The notes beneath the pieces are model-generated. The model was given only the letters and a program-made list of their open reading frames with translations, had not been told where the DNA came from and did no database searches. Of a stretch of 64,000 bases of DNA, positions 47,143 through 59,145 are shown piece after piece; position 1 is the stretch's first letter, and each line of letters opens with the position of its first letter. The position numbers and the translations under genes were made by a program. The stretch comes from Nemania diffusa (lineage: Eukaryota; Ascomycota; Sordariomycetes; Xylariales; Xylariaceae): positions 1,736,001 to 1,800,000 of the forward strand of contig JBBPUQ010000004.1 of the NCBI GenBank assembly GCA_038501195.1, in the 5' to 3' direction.

Positions 47143-47868
47143 ATGAAATCAACTATATGTAACCACTGCAAGCTATCGCTGCAGCGCACAACCCGCGCCG
47201 CGCGCACCCCTCGCCAACAAACAGCCGCACAATCAACAGTACCAGCAAGCCTAACCCGACCATCGCGAACGCCCCCTCCAGACCCCTCTCACACCCCAAG
47301 TCCAGACCTCACCTCTCTGCTCTCACAACCGACATGGTCCGTCCGCTCTCTTCTCCCACCAAGCGCCGCCCCCTCGCACCCAACCACCATAACGCCCAAG
47401 ACCCTCCACCACCTCCTGCGTCTCTCCGCGCTGCCGCTGCCGCAGACGCCGGATGAGGAGTCCCAGATGCTTGCGACGCTGTCCTCGCAGCTCCACTTCG
47501 TGCGCGCGATCCAGGGCGTCGATACCGCCGGCGTGGCGCCGCTGCGCGCGATCCGCGACGAGACGGCGCTGGGGTTGCGCGAGCAGACACTTGGGCTGGC
47601 GGAGCTGAAGGATGTGTTAGAGTTAGAAGATGTGGTTGGGCACGCGAGGCGGCCACGGCGGCGGCGGACACAGACGCAGACACCACCACGTACATTAGAG
47701 CAGCAATCTAGTCCGCGTGTGAAGGGAGGGGGGGGGAAGAAGCAGAAGCAAGTCCCAAATGAGGAGGACTGGGACGTATTGGGCAACGCAAGCGAAACTG
47801 CAAGAGGGCGGTATTTTGTAGTTAGAAGCGGTGGAACAGGGTCTTTGCCTAATAAAACCGTAGAATAA
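47143..47868 (+). CDS. mitochondrial Glu-tRNA(Gln) amidotransferase GatC-like subunit
   Basis: Single-exon protein of 241 residues. Its first 60 residues are rich in Arg, Thr, Ser and Pro with few acids, fitting a mitochondrial presequence, and include a CNHCKLSL motif. The GatC core follows: TITPKTLHHLLRLSALPLP, then EESQMLATLSSQLHFVRAIQGVDTAGVAPL (residues about 105-140; GatC signature VDTxGVxP), and the closing ETARGRYFVV (family ending GYFxVP). In mitochondria, GatA, GatB and GatC/F amidate Glu-tRNA(Gln). Between core and ending sits a basic/Gln-rich insert (residues about 170-205) absent from bacterial GatC. The start at 47143 gives a plausible presequence. GatC membership is clear in the middle; the precise subunit name in fungi is less certain. 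Confidence 0.78.
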   Translation: MKSTICNHCKLSLQRTTRAARTPRQQTAAQSTVPASLTRPSRTPPPDPSHTPSPDLTSLLSQPTWSVRSLLPPSAAPSHPTTITPKTLHHLLRLSALPLPQTPDEESQMLATLSSQLHFVRAIQGVDTAGVAPLRAIRDETALGLREQTLGLAELKDVLELEDVVGHARRPRRRRTQTQTPPRTLEQQSSPRVKGGGGKKQKQVPNEEDWDVLGNASETARGRYFVVRSGGTGSLPNKTVE

Positions 47869-48240
47869 GGCCTAGCAAATTGCTAATTCGCGAGCCAGGA
47901 ATTTTAACATCAAGAGCGAGCGAGATAGTGAGAGAGACAGATATGTATCTATTAGTAGGGAGGAAGCTGTCTACATCCTAGCCTTTGCAAGCCTGCCGAT
48001 TATGGCTGAGTTCTTAACACGCCTATCAACCCCTTTTGGTATGTGCTCCAGCAATTAGCAATTGCCGAGATGTCTTATTTATACATGTGACAGGTGCCGG
48101 CTTTTCCATACATGTAGCTGGCCATCCTGTTTCCTAACGCCCCCAAGATGAGCTAGAGTTGCTCATGGATCCATATACTATACACAACATTGCCTTCATT
48201 ACTTCGTCCAATGCACGCTCCCGAGAGCATATAACTGAGA
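47869..48240. other. convergent intergenic
   Basis: 372 bp between two genes that converge. It holds 3' UTRs; no gene seen. Confidence 0.6.
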
Positions 48241-50905
48241 TTAATAACCCTCATGACGATAAGGTCCAATGGGACGCTGATTGTCCACGCGGCCTTGTCT
48301 GTGATGCGGCTTGATATGCTCTTGTTCGGTGCGTGTGTGCATATGATGGCCGCTCATGTTCGATGTCGGTCTTAGTTTGCCGTTCAGTTGCCTAGCGATA
48401 AACTTGTCTTTCGGCCCATTCGGTTGCTTGGTAACAACCCTATGTTTTTGGTTCTGCCCAATCTTGGGCTCCATGATGATATTTCTGTTCTGCTCCCTCA
48501 GCCCTGGGTTAGCTCTATCTCCGCGTCCTTGACCAAGGTTACTCTCTTCGTGCATTGCGAGCGACCGCTTTGGTAGGTCCTTGTTGATTTCACCCAAGTC
48601 GGCATCCTCCCAGCGCAGTCGCAGCAAAACATTACCGACGTGGTATCGATAATGAAGGTGGTTGCTGATACTGTCACTGAGATCGATATTCTCAACGAGA
48701 TGCATACCTTCGATAGGCTGTAATCCTGCAATGCCGAAGTTCCAGGCACAGGTTCTATACAGGAAACCAAGAAGGTAGTCGTTTTTGGAGTAAACGTTAA
48801 CCAAGCGACCTGTAACGACGCTTTTCATTGCTGTCCAAACACGGGTCTCCGAGGGACAGGGCGCGCCAAATAAGACAACATTCTCGACAATACCAAAAGC
48901 TCTCTTTTCGGATAGTGAAGTTAGACAGGCGTAAATGACCCGAGCCCCGAGTCCATAACCGACTAAAGAAACAGGTCTCTCTCCTTGAACCTTGTTGTTT
49001 AGTATCTCAGCTAAGACGAGTCCCGTCTTCTCCGCCCGAACCATAGCAATTGTCCAAGGATTGTCCATGACTTTGCTAGCTTTGAGCAAGGCTTCGGGCC
49101 ATTGGGAGGTCTTCAAACTGGTGAACACTAAAATATATCAGTTTTTATCCTAAATTTACTCGCTTGTATTGTTCTTACCGTTTCGCTGGGCAGTATCCTT
49201 TTGCGCGATGTTCCAAGCCGTACTCTTCATCACTGTCTGCAAAGCAGCGCTAAACTTTGACAATGCCTCGAGCTCCCACCTAAGAGCATATACCTCATTC
49301 AATCCACCAAAGCATTTCCACGGGAATTGGAAATCATTCTCTTCAGTAGTCCAACCACTAATACCAATGGTAACACGCATCCGGCGGTTCTCCACGGGGA
49401 CATCTTTAGGATCAATGAACTCAGCTTGTGGAGATCCATGCATTGGCACCAAGGCAAAGTCTTGGATATCTTTTGCATACGCATCCATCGTCTTGCCGCC
49501 CTGCCTTGCTCCATACAGCCCGAACAGGGTTCCAACAGCGACAGTGCTATCCGCTGAGCCGATACCGCCCAACAAAGTCGCCGTGACTGATGTACTAAGC
49601 CCTATGCCTCCGAAAACCGTTCCGATACCTGTAGCCACAAGCGGCTTTGCAAGGACGTTGGAAAATCCAGGAGCGACATGATTATTGTTACCATTAGGAC
49701 GCCATCGCTTATGCGGTTTACCCTCTTCTGCACGCCTTTGCGCAATCTCTTCAGCAGAGATATCTTTAACGATCTGGGCCAAGGCCTGAGAGACTCGATG
49801 CTCGTCCTGCAGAAGCACATAGGTCGGCACTTGCAGTGAAGTGGCAAGACTGATGAGTGCAATGCGAGAGTATGTGGGGTATTGATCAAGTCCTAAAAAC
49901 ATCAAGAGCATCATATGAAGGATCAGCGCGCGCTTTTCCTTTGGGAGGCTGCAAAGTGCTGTGTACAATGGAGGATACATCTGAACGTGCTGTGCATTAG
50001 ACGCGTCACCGGTCAGCAATGGCACTACTACGAATTGTTAGCCTTCTCTTTTTATCAGAACCCCAAGGCGGCGGCAGATGGTTAGTCTTGAGTAGAAAGG
50101 GGAACAGATAATCAAAACTCGACGTATACCTGCGGTCGCCGTAGAAGAACTCACCAGTCGGCCTAGCACAACTCCCTCTCGCAGCGAAGCCGCTTCGTCT
50201 GGCATCGCCTGGTGTTTGATAATGTGGCCCTTGGCGAACGGCCTGGCCACTATTGCCACCGTTCTTAATTACAACCTCGCGCAGTCGCTTCAGGACAATT
50301 CCGCGCCACTTTCCTATATGCCCAAGAGCATCTCGCTTCAGCTCAGTGAGACTAGCAATCGCTAACTGCGTCTCGGTCCTTTTGGAACTAGCCGTGGCCT
50401 CGTCAGGCGACTTCGGGATTGTCAAGATCGGCTTAGGCTTAGCTGTGTTCTGGTTGACGGGATGGGACTTCATTATCTGTAGTAGGACCTCCCGATCATC
50501 AAAGTCGGGTCTCGTAACTGGTATTCCGATGTTTCCGTACTGATTGCGGTATTTGTCGCTGCCTGGATTAGGCACTGAAAGAACTATCGCCTTGGGGGCA
50601 GTGATCCCTTCGGTAGGCTCAACTGGGGTAATCCTCATCTTGTCAAAGCTGTCACGGACCTGAATCTGGAGCTCATCCATGATCTTTATCATGAGGATCT
50701 CTAGCTGTTTCATCTGCTCAACACTGAGCACGGCACTCAAATCAATCTCCGGGCGTTTGAAGGGGAAACCCCTGCTGGCTGGTGGGTGGCGCGGCATGTT
50801 TTCAGGTGTAGTCAGGCTTTCATCCCCAGATGATGTGGGAGATGCAGATGATGTGGAGGTTCCCATGGAATCAGAAGTGGTCATAGGCACCTGGACAGCC
50901 CGCAT
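48241..50905 (-). CDS. DUF726 / TMCO4-like alpha/beta-hydrolase-fold membrane protein
   Basis: Protein of about 825 residues in three exons. Exon 1 (ATG 50905; the frame is open further upstream without an ATG) is low complexity (Ser/Thr/Pro) then EIDLSAVLSVEQMKQLEIL. Its end is best placed at the GTGAGT donor at 50154, phase 1, joining across 50154-50028 to VVPLLTGDASNAQHV. Exon 2 holds helices (RALILHMMLLMFLGLDQY, SRIALISLATSL), the glycine-rich membrane segment GIGTVFGGIGLSTSVTATLLGGIG, and IGISGWTTEENDF. Exon 3 (from 49127) gives VVSLVGYGLGARVIYACL, ENVVLFGAPCP, and a basic, Gln/His-rich tail. The family is related to yeast Mil1 and human TMCO4, thought to act in Golgi/vesicle traffic. 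The nucleophile elbow expected as GFSxGAR reads GYGLGAR here, so the usual serine is absent. Confidence 0.8.
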
Positions 50906-53900
50906 TTCTACTGCTGGTTTTTTTAGCCTTGGGCAGTCGGCGTACAGACACAAGGAAGGAGCAGGGTGGATAATGCTTGGTGGGGATGGTAGATGTAGGT
51001 AAGTAGGAGGGCGGCAGCCTGTTGCCTGTACTATAATTCCCTCGACAGGTGTAGATTTGGACTGAAGGTGCTAGTAATGCAGGAAGGAGAAGGAAAGAGA
51101 GGGTGATGCCAGACAGAGGTTGGGAGTAGTTGCCCTAGACAGCTGTTTGTAAATGGTACCTCCTACAGAGTAGGACAAGGATGTGACTAATACCTACCCA
51201 GTGAGCGGAATTGCTTCAACTACCTGAACATGCGGGGTCAAGTATGTTCAAATTGGACCAGTCCTCGCAAAGGGTAGGTAGGTGCCTTGTGCAACAGGTC
51301 CACGTTGCCGCCGTCTGTCCACCTCTTGTGTACAGTCTGTCTCGGCTACCAACTTGGTCCCCAGATGAACAACCATTCACTCCAGGCTCCTGCTTAGGTA
51401 ATGTGGACCGGAGCGAGGAGACCTCCGGTAACAGAATAACGAGGTAATAAGATAATCAAAAATATGTTTTGCTACCTGTGTTGGAAAGCCAGTTTCTAGG
51501 CACAGTGTAGCTAAGATATAAGACAGCAGCATTCTGTTGGTTGACCTTCAGAGTTGTTCAACTAATGTGTCACACCGCATTTGTTTTGAGAGAGTATTCA
51601 CAATATAAGTGCCGAGTTTTAGCAAGCTCAAGTGTTGACGGGTTTCACATGATCCTAGCAGGTGTCTAATTACTCTGATAGGGCAAAGAACTCGTTGCAC
51701 AAACAAGGAGCCCCTTATTAAAGCTGGGACCACCTGCCGTAGTATTTAGGTAATGTCAGCCGTATCAATCAATGATTAGGTACCGCTTAGTCCATATTAA
51801 CAACACTTCGATGACTTCCCAGTAACATAATATGTTTACTATAGCTATACACTTAATCACCCCAAATATAAAACTCGGGATTTACATAGATCTTTAGAAT
51901 TCACTGTAGTAACAAACTTGTCAAGTAGCCTGGCTCCAGGGCAAAGGTGAGTTAGGCAGGGACTTTTAAGTAATTGCTGGGTTACTAATTAAGTAGGCCT
52001 ATCATTTACTCTTAAGTTCTTCTTGATTAGTTGGAAGAGATTCCTGTCCTTACATAGCAATCCCTACTTAATGCATGCCAGGAGTTTCCTAACTTCCATC
52101 TTGTAACTGAAACTTTTAATAATATTTCAATTTAATGCTGGAAATTGGCTGTGCTGGGCAAACTATTTGCCTTGCTGCTACTACTCATATAATGCAAGTG
52201 GATGTAATCTTTTTTTCTCTCTCTAGATACTGATTTTATTTGGGATGGAGATATAACCTTGTATTTGCAACAGAGAGGGTTGTTGTTTATGGCTGTGCAA
52301 ACCGGTAGCTTGCTCAATCATGCGCACTTATAATACTACCAGCAGATAATAATAATATTAGGAATCATGTTAGAGAGTCACTAGACAAAGCCACAGGGAC
52401 TAGTAATATTAAAAAATATGCATTAAATGTTATAACTGCACAGAAAAACTCTCGTACATGTCTTAGTATAGATAGTCTCAGAATCTTATAACACTTGTTA
52501 TATGTAGTTAGACCAAACAGGAAATAAGTTATATCTAGATTAGCTAATAACAGCAGTGCAAGTTAGGTCTCCTTATACAAAAAAAAAAACCTCAAAACAT
52601 CTGTAAATATTAGCTGCTATACTAAGGACATCCGAGGGGGTCCTGACATGTCTTTCCCTGACATTGAGATCAGTGAACCATGGACACATTATTCCTGTAT
52701 TACTTGTGAAATCAATACGCAGACATACGATATTAAATTCCTGGCTTTATAAATAACAGCAAATGCATGATATATTATCAAAATAACTCGAGTAGGTAGT
52801 CGGCTTTTTTTTAAAACCACTTATTTTTTTCACTGTATCTACATCACAACACACTTCAAGAAGTAATCAGCTAGTTATGAATAGAACAAACCAGTTACAA
52901 GAGCAAAAGTCAGATGAGCTTCTGGAATCTATTCATCATGGCCATGCTTCTGCTACTTCTAAGATATGCAGTAATTACTACCACCCACTAAGAAGCGCTT
53001 CTCAAACCCGGATTAGTATTATAGTCCAAAGAGACAACAACGCCTCATACAACTTTTAGGAATATTTGACCATCGAGAAAGCTTCTTGCCTATTGCAGCT
53101 CTGAATTAGAGAAGAAGACATTTATATTTATATTTATAGTAATTAACTATTTACTGTATATGAGTTCGGAGAACACCTACTTCGTATTCCCTATTCCTTA
53201 AAACTTCACACGCAAGTCTTATACAAAAATACAAGCAGCATCATCTTCCGCATCCAATATTACAATAATAACTCGACAGGGAAGAAAAGAGCAATCGTCA
53301 TATGTGCACTGCATACACCTTACCAATGGCTGAATTCATTGCTTCCATTTATATAGCTTACGTTGGTCAGGTCGACCGAACCCCGATATAACATGTATGT
53401 AGTATATACTATACCGAATTGAGGTGAATTCATGTACATTATTGCATGCATCAAAGCTCGGACATGGCGCGAGGAGTCGTCAAGGGTTGTATTTTAAGGG
53501 ATTGAGCTGAATGTTGTGCGACGCACGTGGTGATGCGTTTTCGTTGTCCGCCCTCCGTTACTGGTTCTCGCCTAGGCAAGCTCTTATTAATAGCTCAGCT
53601 AATGTGGCACCTCGGGGGCTAGGAAATAATATCGAATCCACTTTATTGGCCGCTTATCCCACGTGTTCATGTACGTAGTCAAGAAGCCTTGCGGGTTCTC
53701 TAGATACTGCGTATATCCCTATCATCCTCATAGGAGGAGGGAGATCAGGCTCGGCATGGCTTATATATGGATAGCTATTTATTTATGCTTGATGCTTTTG
53801 TAGATGAGAATAGTGTAGGGCTGCCTATGTAGGTAAATAAAGAGGGAAACATGTCGGACTTCGGACCTGTATCCAAGGACGGGAACTTGGACCGAACGAG

Positions 53901-55446
53901 GGGCTTCGAAATCGCGCCTAGATAGGTAGTGTAGGCAATGTGTGCAGATTGGTCTAGAGTCTGGATTACTATCTAAATGTCGATATTGTTGGTTTCAGGT
54001 ACTTTTCGAATCCACTCATGTCTACTCTGACTTTATTGAGTCTACGTACTGAGTACTCTGTATGTACTGTACTTTTTGCGGTTTGTGGCGCTTGTGCCGT
54101 TTAGCACGTTCGGGCTAAATACCTACATATCCTAACCGACCTAGGTACCTATTAATCTATACCTATTTGGGGTAGTTAAATGGCTAGAATTGGACAACTG
54201 CCTTAATTTCGCACGCACCTACCTTACGTACGAGGCTCTATCCTAGACTAGAACTGTGCTAGATACCTACCTAATCCTAACGCCGCCAGTTTAATTAGTT
54301 CTTATCGTGTCCGAGGTGCCCCTCCGTGTCTCTCCCGTGCTTCGACTGTAACTACTCCGCCCGATCATATCCGAGTTTCAGAAGTTCATTCTTCTGCCTC
54401 CGGAATAGCGTTTCCTACGCATATACGATAGCCTTGCGACACACATACCATATTTACACACTGCTAGAGCCGCACACGGCTAGTTTACACGCTGTGCTGT
54501 CGGATTATCTGTCTTGCCTCGCTGTCACCACCTCCGGCTTCGAACTAGTCGTGTTCGAGTTCAACGACTGCGCATCAAGTCTACCACAAGTCTAGCAGAC
54601 CCCACAGGCATCATCTAGCTATCTAGATACTTGGCGAAGAACTGGCATAGAGACCTGACCAAGGTTTCAGAACAGACACCAGCGTGAGTCACATGCAATG
54701 AGCACATCTTGAGCTCTACTCTGAAGAACTCGTGCTAATTGAATGAATGTAACCAGGCTGAGACTAGATAGCCACTCATAGCATCGTATCACATTGTATC
54801 GCATCGTACCGTGCCATATCGCATCGCACCCCCTGTTGCCCAATTGCCGAGACGAAGTGCTACCGACTGTCGGTCTCCAGATTTGCTCTGCTTGTATACG
54901 ACTAGGGACGCCACTGATCCGTTGCTGGTGTGCCTGTTTTTGCCGGTATAGTTGTATGGATACCTCCCAATAGCACGTATGGTATGCTGCGCAATGTACG
55001 ACGGACAATAATCTTATCGTTTTTTAGGCGCTATATCGACGTGACCTCCAGAATCGCAGCGCAGTAGAGCCCCAAAGCCCCGACAAGCATTGACACTCTG
55101 CTCTCATCATCGGCACTCAACTATACTGCTTGTTAGTTTCGACTTGGCCACTCAGCTCAGCCGCGGGGTGTATACCTATACCTCAGCTACTTATCTTCGT
55201 TTCCGACTCTGCTTCCACTCTGCTTCCACTCGAAAGGGCTCTCTTCGTCAATATCTAGGACACGGGACCCCCTTCTATACCGAACATGAATTTTGTTTGA
55301 TTGTTGACAAGCTTCTCATAACAAGTTGCTCTATACTTTAGACACGGGTGGTCGGGGTCCTATTTGACTAAGACTACTGGTTCTTTGTCTTTAGGTGGCT
55401 TGGCGATTGACAAGCAAGTCTGGTCTAGCCACAGCCTACCGACGCC
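50906..55446. other. 4.5-kb gene-poor spacer
   Basis: Divergent spacer between the DUF726 gene and the RasGEF gene. I find no ORF with family features. AT-rich tracts occur at 52080-52130, 52330-52620 and 52780-52830. TACCTA clusters lie at 51270 and 53930-54290. A 10-bp tandem repeat is at 54781-54830. Pyrimidine-rich DNA from about 54300 onward may be a long 5' leader of the RasGEF gene. Open frames at 54326-54595 and 55090-55341 read like low-complexity leader and are not called. Confidence 0.55.
54781..54830. repeat. 10-bp tandem repeat, five diverged copies
   Basis: Five successive 10-mers with consensus GCATCGTATC/GCATCGTACC: GCATCGTATC, ACATTGTATC, GCATCGTACC, GTGCCATATC, GCATCGCACC. 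It lies 600 bp upstream of the RasGEF start. Confidence 0.75.
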
Positions 55447-58056
55447 ATGGAGGGTCTCAGCATTGCCGTTATCGGTGCTAATGGAGTAGGCAAATCCCAA
55501 TTTATACGGACAGCCACGTCTCTACCGCCTTCTTCTAAGCCGCTCCCGCCCTCCCCTGAGCCGAAACCGATGACAACACGTATTGTTGTTGATAATGTGC
55601 CCTACACCGTTGCCTTGTTTGAATTGGACCTCCAATATTTTGAATCCGAATACTTTGGCGGTCAGTATCGACAAGTCAAATGGCCCAAGCAGATGAATGG
55701 TACTATTCTACCTCGCGTCCATGGGGTGCTGTTTCTCTATGATGTGATGAATAGAGAGAGTATCAACTACTTACCCGAGACACTTAGTAAGTCGTACCGG
55801 TCATTTCTTTGTGGCGGCTCTAAAGCCTGCACAATATCTCCTGGCTATCTTTGGACGAAGCTGAAGGGAAATAGATGCTCTTGTGAATTCGTCGCTGCCG
55901 GCTGTTCTTGTAGCTACCAAATGCGATAATCCAGAATCTTCAAGGCATATCGACGCAGATGCTGTCGCTGCGGCTTGCAAGTCGTGTCTTGCCAGCTTTA
56001 AAACATCAGCCGATAAACCGGATACAGCGCGGATGGCGTTATCCACATTATTAAGAGCCATCATCTTAGGGTCTCAAGGTGAGTGCATTTTTATGTGGTA
56101 TTTGTGTGTTTCGCCGTTGTGAATAAATGTGCCATCATCTGCCTTTACTTGCCACTACACCTCTTAAAGCCCTCTCCCTGGTAAATCTCATATGTCTCAA
56201 TACTAAAGTATGGTCTAGAACAAGAGAATTCAGAAGTAGCAGGTCTCAGGCGCCGAGCAGCTTCAGAAGCGGCTCATCTTGATGCCCCGACAGAGTCATT
56301 ATCTCGTCCTATCAGCCAACATAGTAGGCATAGTCGGGCGAGTTCTGATATGTCCCTGCTACGGGGTTATCTTGCTGCTCAAGAAAGTAGCGATTACCGA
56401 CATTCACGAATCCCGCGAGCGGATCTTTTAGGCGGGCAAATACCAGATGAATTTGGGTCTACACAGACTGTCCACAGTATGCTTCGGAGTCCTGGTGTTC
56501 GGCTGGATCAAGGTCAGAATATTTATCTAGAAGTTGAGGATTCCGATGGAGAGTCTTTGAGGTACTCTGATGATATACCTCTTCTGCAGCGGGGTGATGA
56601 ACCTCTTTTTGACCGATCTCCCAAAAGACCTGGGCTGACCTTTGATGAGCTTGTTGATCGGCTACTGGCTCCAAAACTCTCTAGAGCGGATCAGAACTTT
56701 GCGGGCGTATTTTTGTGTTTGTATCGCAAATTCGCCACACCCGGAGAGTTACTTTCTGCGATCATAGCACGACTAGATGCCATTAAAGAGGACAGATCGA
56801 TCCATTACCTCGTAAAGACAACCACGCAACTACGAATTATTGAGGCGGTTGCTAAATGGGTTGCAACTTACCCAAACGACTTTGCGCGGCCTGCAAATAA
56901 GAAAAGATTGGATGACTTAATCACCCACTTATCAGCCGAGCCAATATTTTCGGCTGCTTCGTTGCAGATGCGAAAGACACTAGAAGATACGGTCTTCGAG
57001 GACGATGATACAGGCTGGGTCAAATCTGAGGTTGAAGATACTGAGGCGGACAGCGAGTCCCCAGCAAATGCAGCCCGAGAGGGTGTGAGACAAGGCAACA
57101 ATCTCCAGGACAGCATGAATGCTCTGAGTATCGGTCCCTCGAACCCGTCTGCCAGCTCTCTGGTTCCAAGTTCGATGGGAGCTAACACGAAGACCCACTC
57201 CTTTCAATTTCACGTGTATGAGGATTACGAGCGGGAGGCGGCTACAATGACCCCATCATACACACTACCTCTAACGAAGTTCCGATACCACATCTTCATG
57301 GATATGGCAAACGACGACATTGCGGACGAGATGACGCGGATCGACTGGGTTATGTTCTCGTCAATTCGTATACGTGATCTCGTGCGACATGTTAGCCTGT
57401 CAGCTGAACAGAAGGAGAAATGCAAGGCGATGAGGAATGTCAATCGTATGATCTCTCATTTCAATCATATCGCAACCTGGGTGTCAAATATGGTTTTAAT
57501 GCGGGACAAGGCGAAACACCGAGCACAAATGCTCGAAAAGTTTATGCATATTGCATTGAAATTGAGACAGTTGAACAATTACAATGGCTTAGCTGCCGTA
57601 CTTGCTGGTATCAACGGAACGGCGATCCTTCGACTCTCTCAAACGCGGTCTCTGGTTCCAGCCGAGGTACAGAAACGGTTCACCCGACTTATGTTATTGA
57701 TGGGCACGCAGAAGGGTTACTTCGCCTATCGGCTTGCATGGGAGAATTCCCCTTTACCACGTATCCCGTTTATTCCTCTACACCGCAGGGATCTTGTATC
57801 TGCAGAGGAGGGCAGTATTACGTTCGTCGGGCCACAGGGTGATCGACTGAACTGGAAGAAATTCGAAGTTCTTGGGGAGGTCATTCTACCTCTCATGAAA
57901 AGCCAGAGCACTCCTTATCCCAACTTGTCTAGACATGATGAGGCTAGAGAGCTCATATTGGATTGTTTGATGCCCACAGACGAAGATGTAAGAGACCATG
58001 TCTACATACACCGTTCTTCTTTCTTTCGAATAAAGGGAAAGAAGCCCAGGCGCTAA
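55447..58056 (+). CDS. RasGEF protein with N-terminal GTPase-like domain
   Basis: Protein of about 797 residues. It would act on a Ras-family GTPase in the cytosol or at the membrane. Exon 1 (55447-55786) starts MEGLSIAVIGANGVGKSQF, a P-loop GxxxxGKS, and continues with VPYTVALFELDLQYF and VHGVLFLYDVMNRESINYL, a small-GTPase-like fold. Exon 2 (55875-56078) gives PAVLVATKCDNPE, matching the guanine-specificity motif NKxD. Exon 3 (56219-58056) has a Ser/Arg linker, a RasGEF N-terminal (REM) region (FDELVDRLLAPKLSRADQNFAGVFLCLYRKFATPGELL, residues about 290-430) and the catalytic Cdc25-type domain (LVRHVSLSAEQKEKCKAMRNVNRMISHFNHIATWV, LAAVLAGINGTAILRLSQT). Both splice joins keep phase (A|AT and G|AA). 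The GTPase-like part lacks a clear DxxG switch II motif, so it may bind but not hydrolyse nucleotide. Confidence 0.88.
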
Positions 58057-59145
58057 CATGGGATTACAGGATATTTACCAACGAAGTGTTCAAGTGGAGA
58101 GTACGTCAGGTATCGCAGTTGACCCGTCCAAAAAGAAATTCCCGTGGTTCGCCAACAAAACTTCATAACGACTCTACCACTTTTCAGAGCGATTATAGCC
58201 TCATTATTTCAGGGATTAATGGCGTCTTGTCTGGGCAAAGCGACTTCTTGATAAGGCGGCATAGAATATTAGCGGTACTTTTGCGATGTGGATTTTTGGG
58301 CTACCTAATTTACGATCATCTTTTCATCTCGATTCACAAAGATACCTTACCTAACTTTTATGGGATATTAGGCACTAGATATTTGCAGGTTACTGGTTAC
58401 TTTGACCAAAGAGTCCCATAATAGATGGGCAAAATTGTACGGGAACAATAATTACGCTATACCATAATATCGCAATGCTTGGTAGGTTGTGATCTGGTGG
58501 TCTGACTGTGACCTACCTAGAGACGTCCTCGCCCGGCGCAGGCGAGTATTTGGTAGGGGTAGGGAATGTAGGCATCATAATCAATGCAGCTTGGTGGATT
58601 TCATTCGCTGTGCAGTAACGATGGTAGTACTCTGCCTAGCCGAGGTGATGTCATGGTGGAGCAGTAGCTACTTAGTCTATCTATCTTAGTACCTATCTAG
58701 TTTCTCCCCTCACCTGGGTTAGGTAGCGATAACGCAGATAGCAGCTCGAAAGTGCCATGGCGAGGGAGAACTATCTGCTCGTAGTGTACACTTACATATG
58801 ATAGATGATAGGCACGTCAATAACACAATACTATATATTTCCACGGCTGGAATTTCCTGATACAGGTAGCGCCCGCGCAGCAAACAGTCCGTTCCCGTAC
58901 CCGTTCCTGTGCCTGTGCCTGTGCCTGGTTTTAATTTGCATTAGATCTACATATAGGGCCTTATGTGGGTAGAATTCTAGATAGTTGCACACAACGTTGC
59001 TAATCATTGCCAGCTTAGTCTCGAGCTCGCTCCCCATACTACCATCCTCGACAGCCAAATAGCTCCAATATCTATCTCCCTACCTACGCCGAGTCCTCGT
59101 CTTGTTGTCTTGGCTAGGTCATAGCATCTAAGTCTAGCTTTCAAG
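58057..59145. other. intergenic
   Basis: 1.1-kb spacer between two plus-strand genes. It contains a CCTGTG hexamer run (58896-58928), TACCTA steps near 58690-58730 and probably the GH63 promoter with a pyrimidine-rich leader at 59070-59140. The open frame 57963-58421 overlaps the RasGEF end in another frame and is not called. Confidence 0.6.

Noticed and set aside
49169..49681. 170-codon plus-strand frame
   Set aside because: Antisense shadow of exon 2 of the DUF726 gene, whose domain signatures are clear.
54326..55341. Small open frames upstream of the RasGEF as an extra gene
   Set aside because: Low-complexity, pyrimidine-rich; better explained as leader or spacer DNA.
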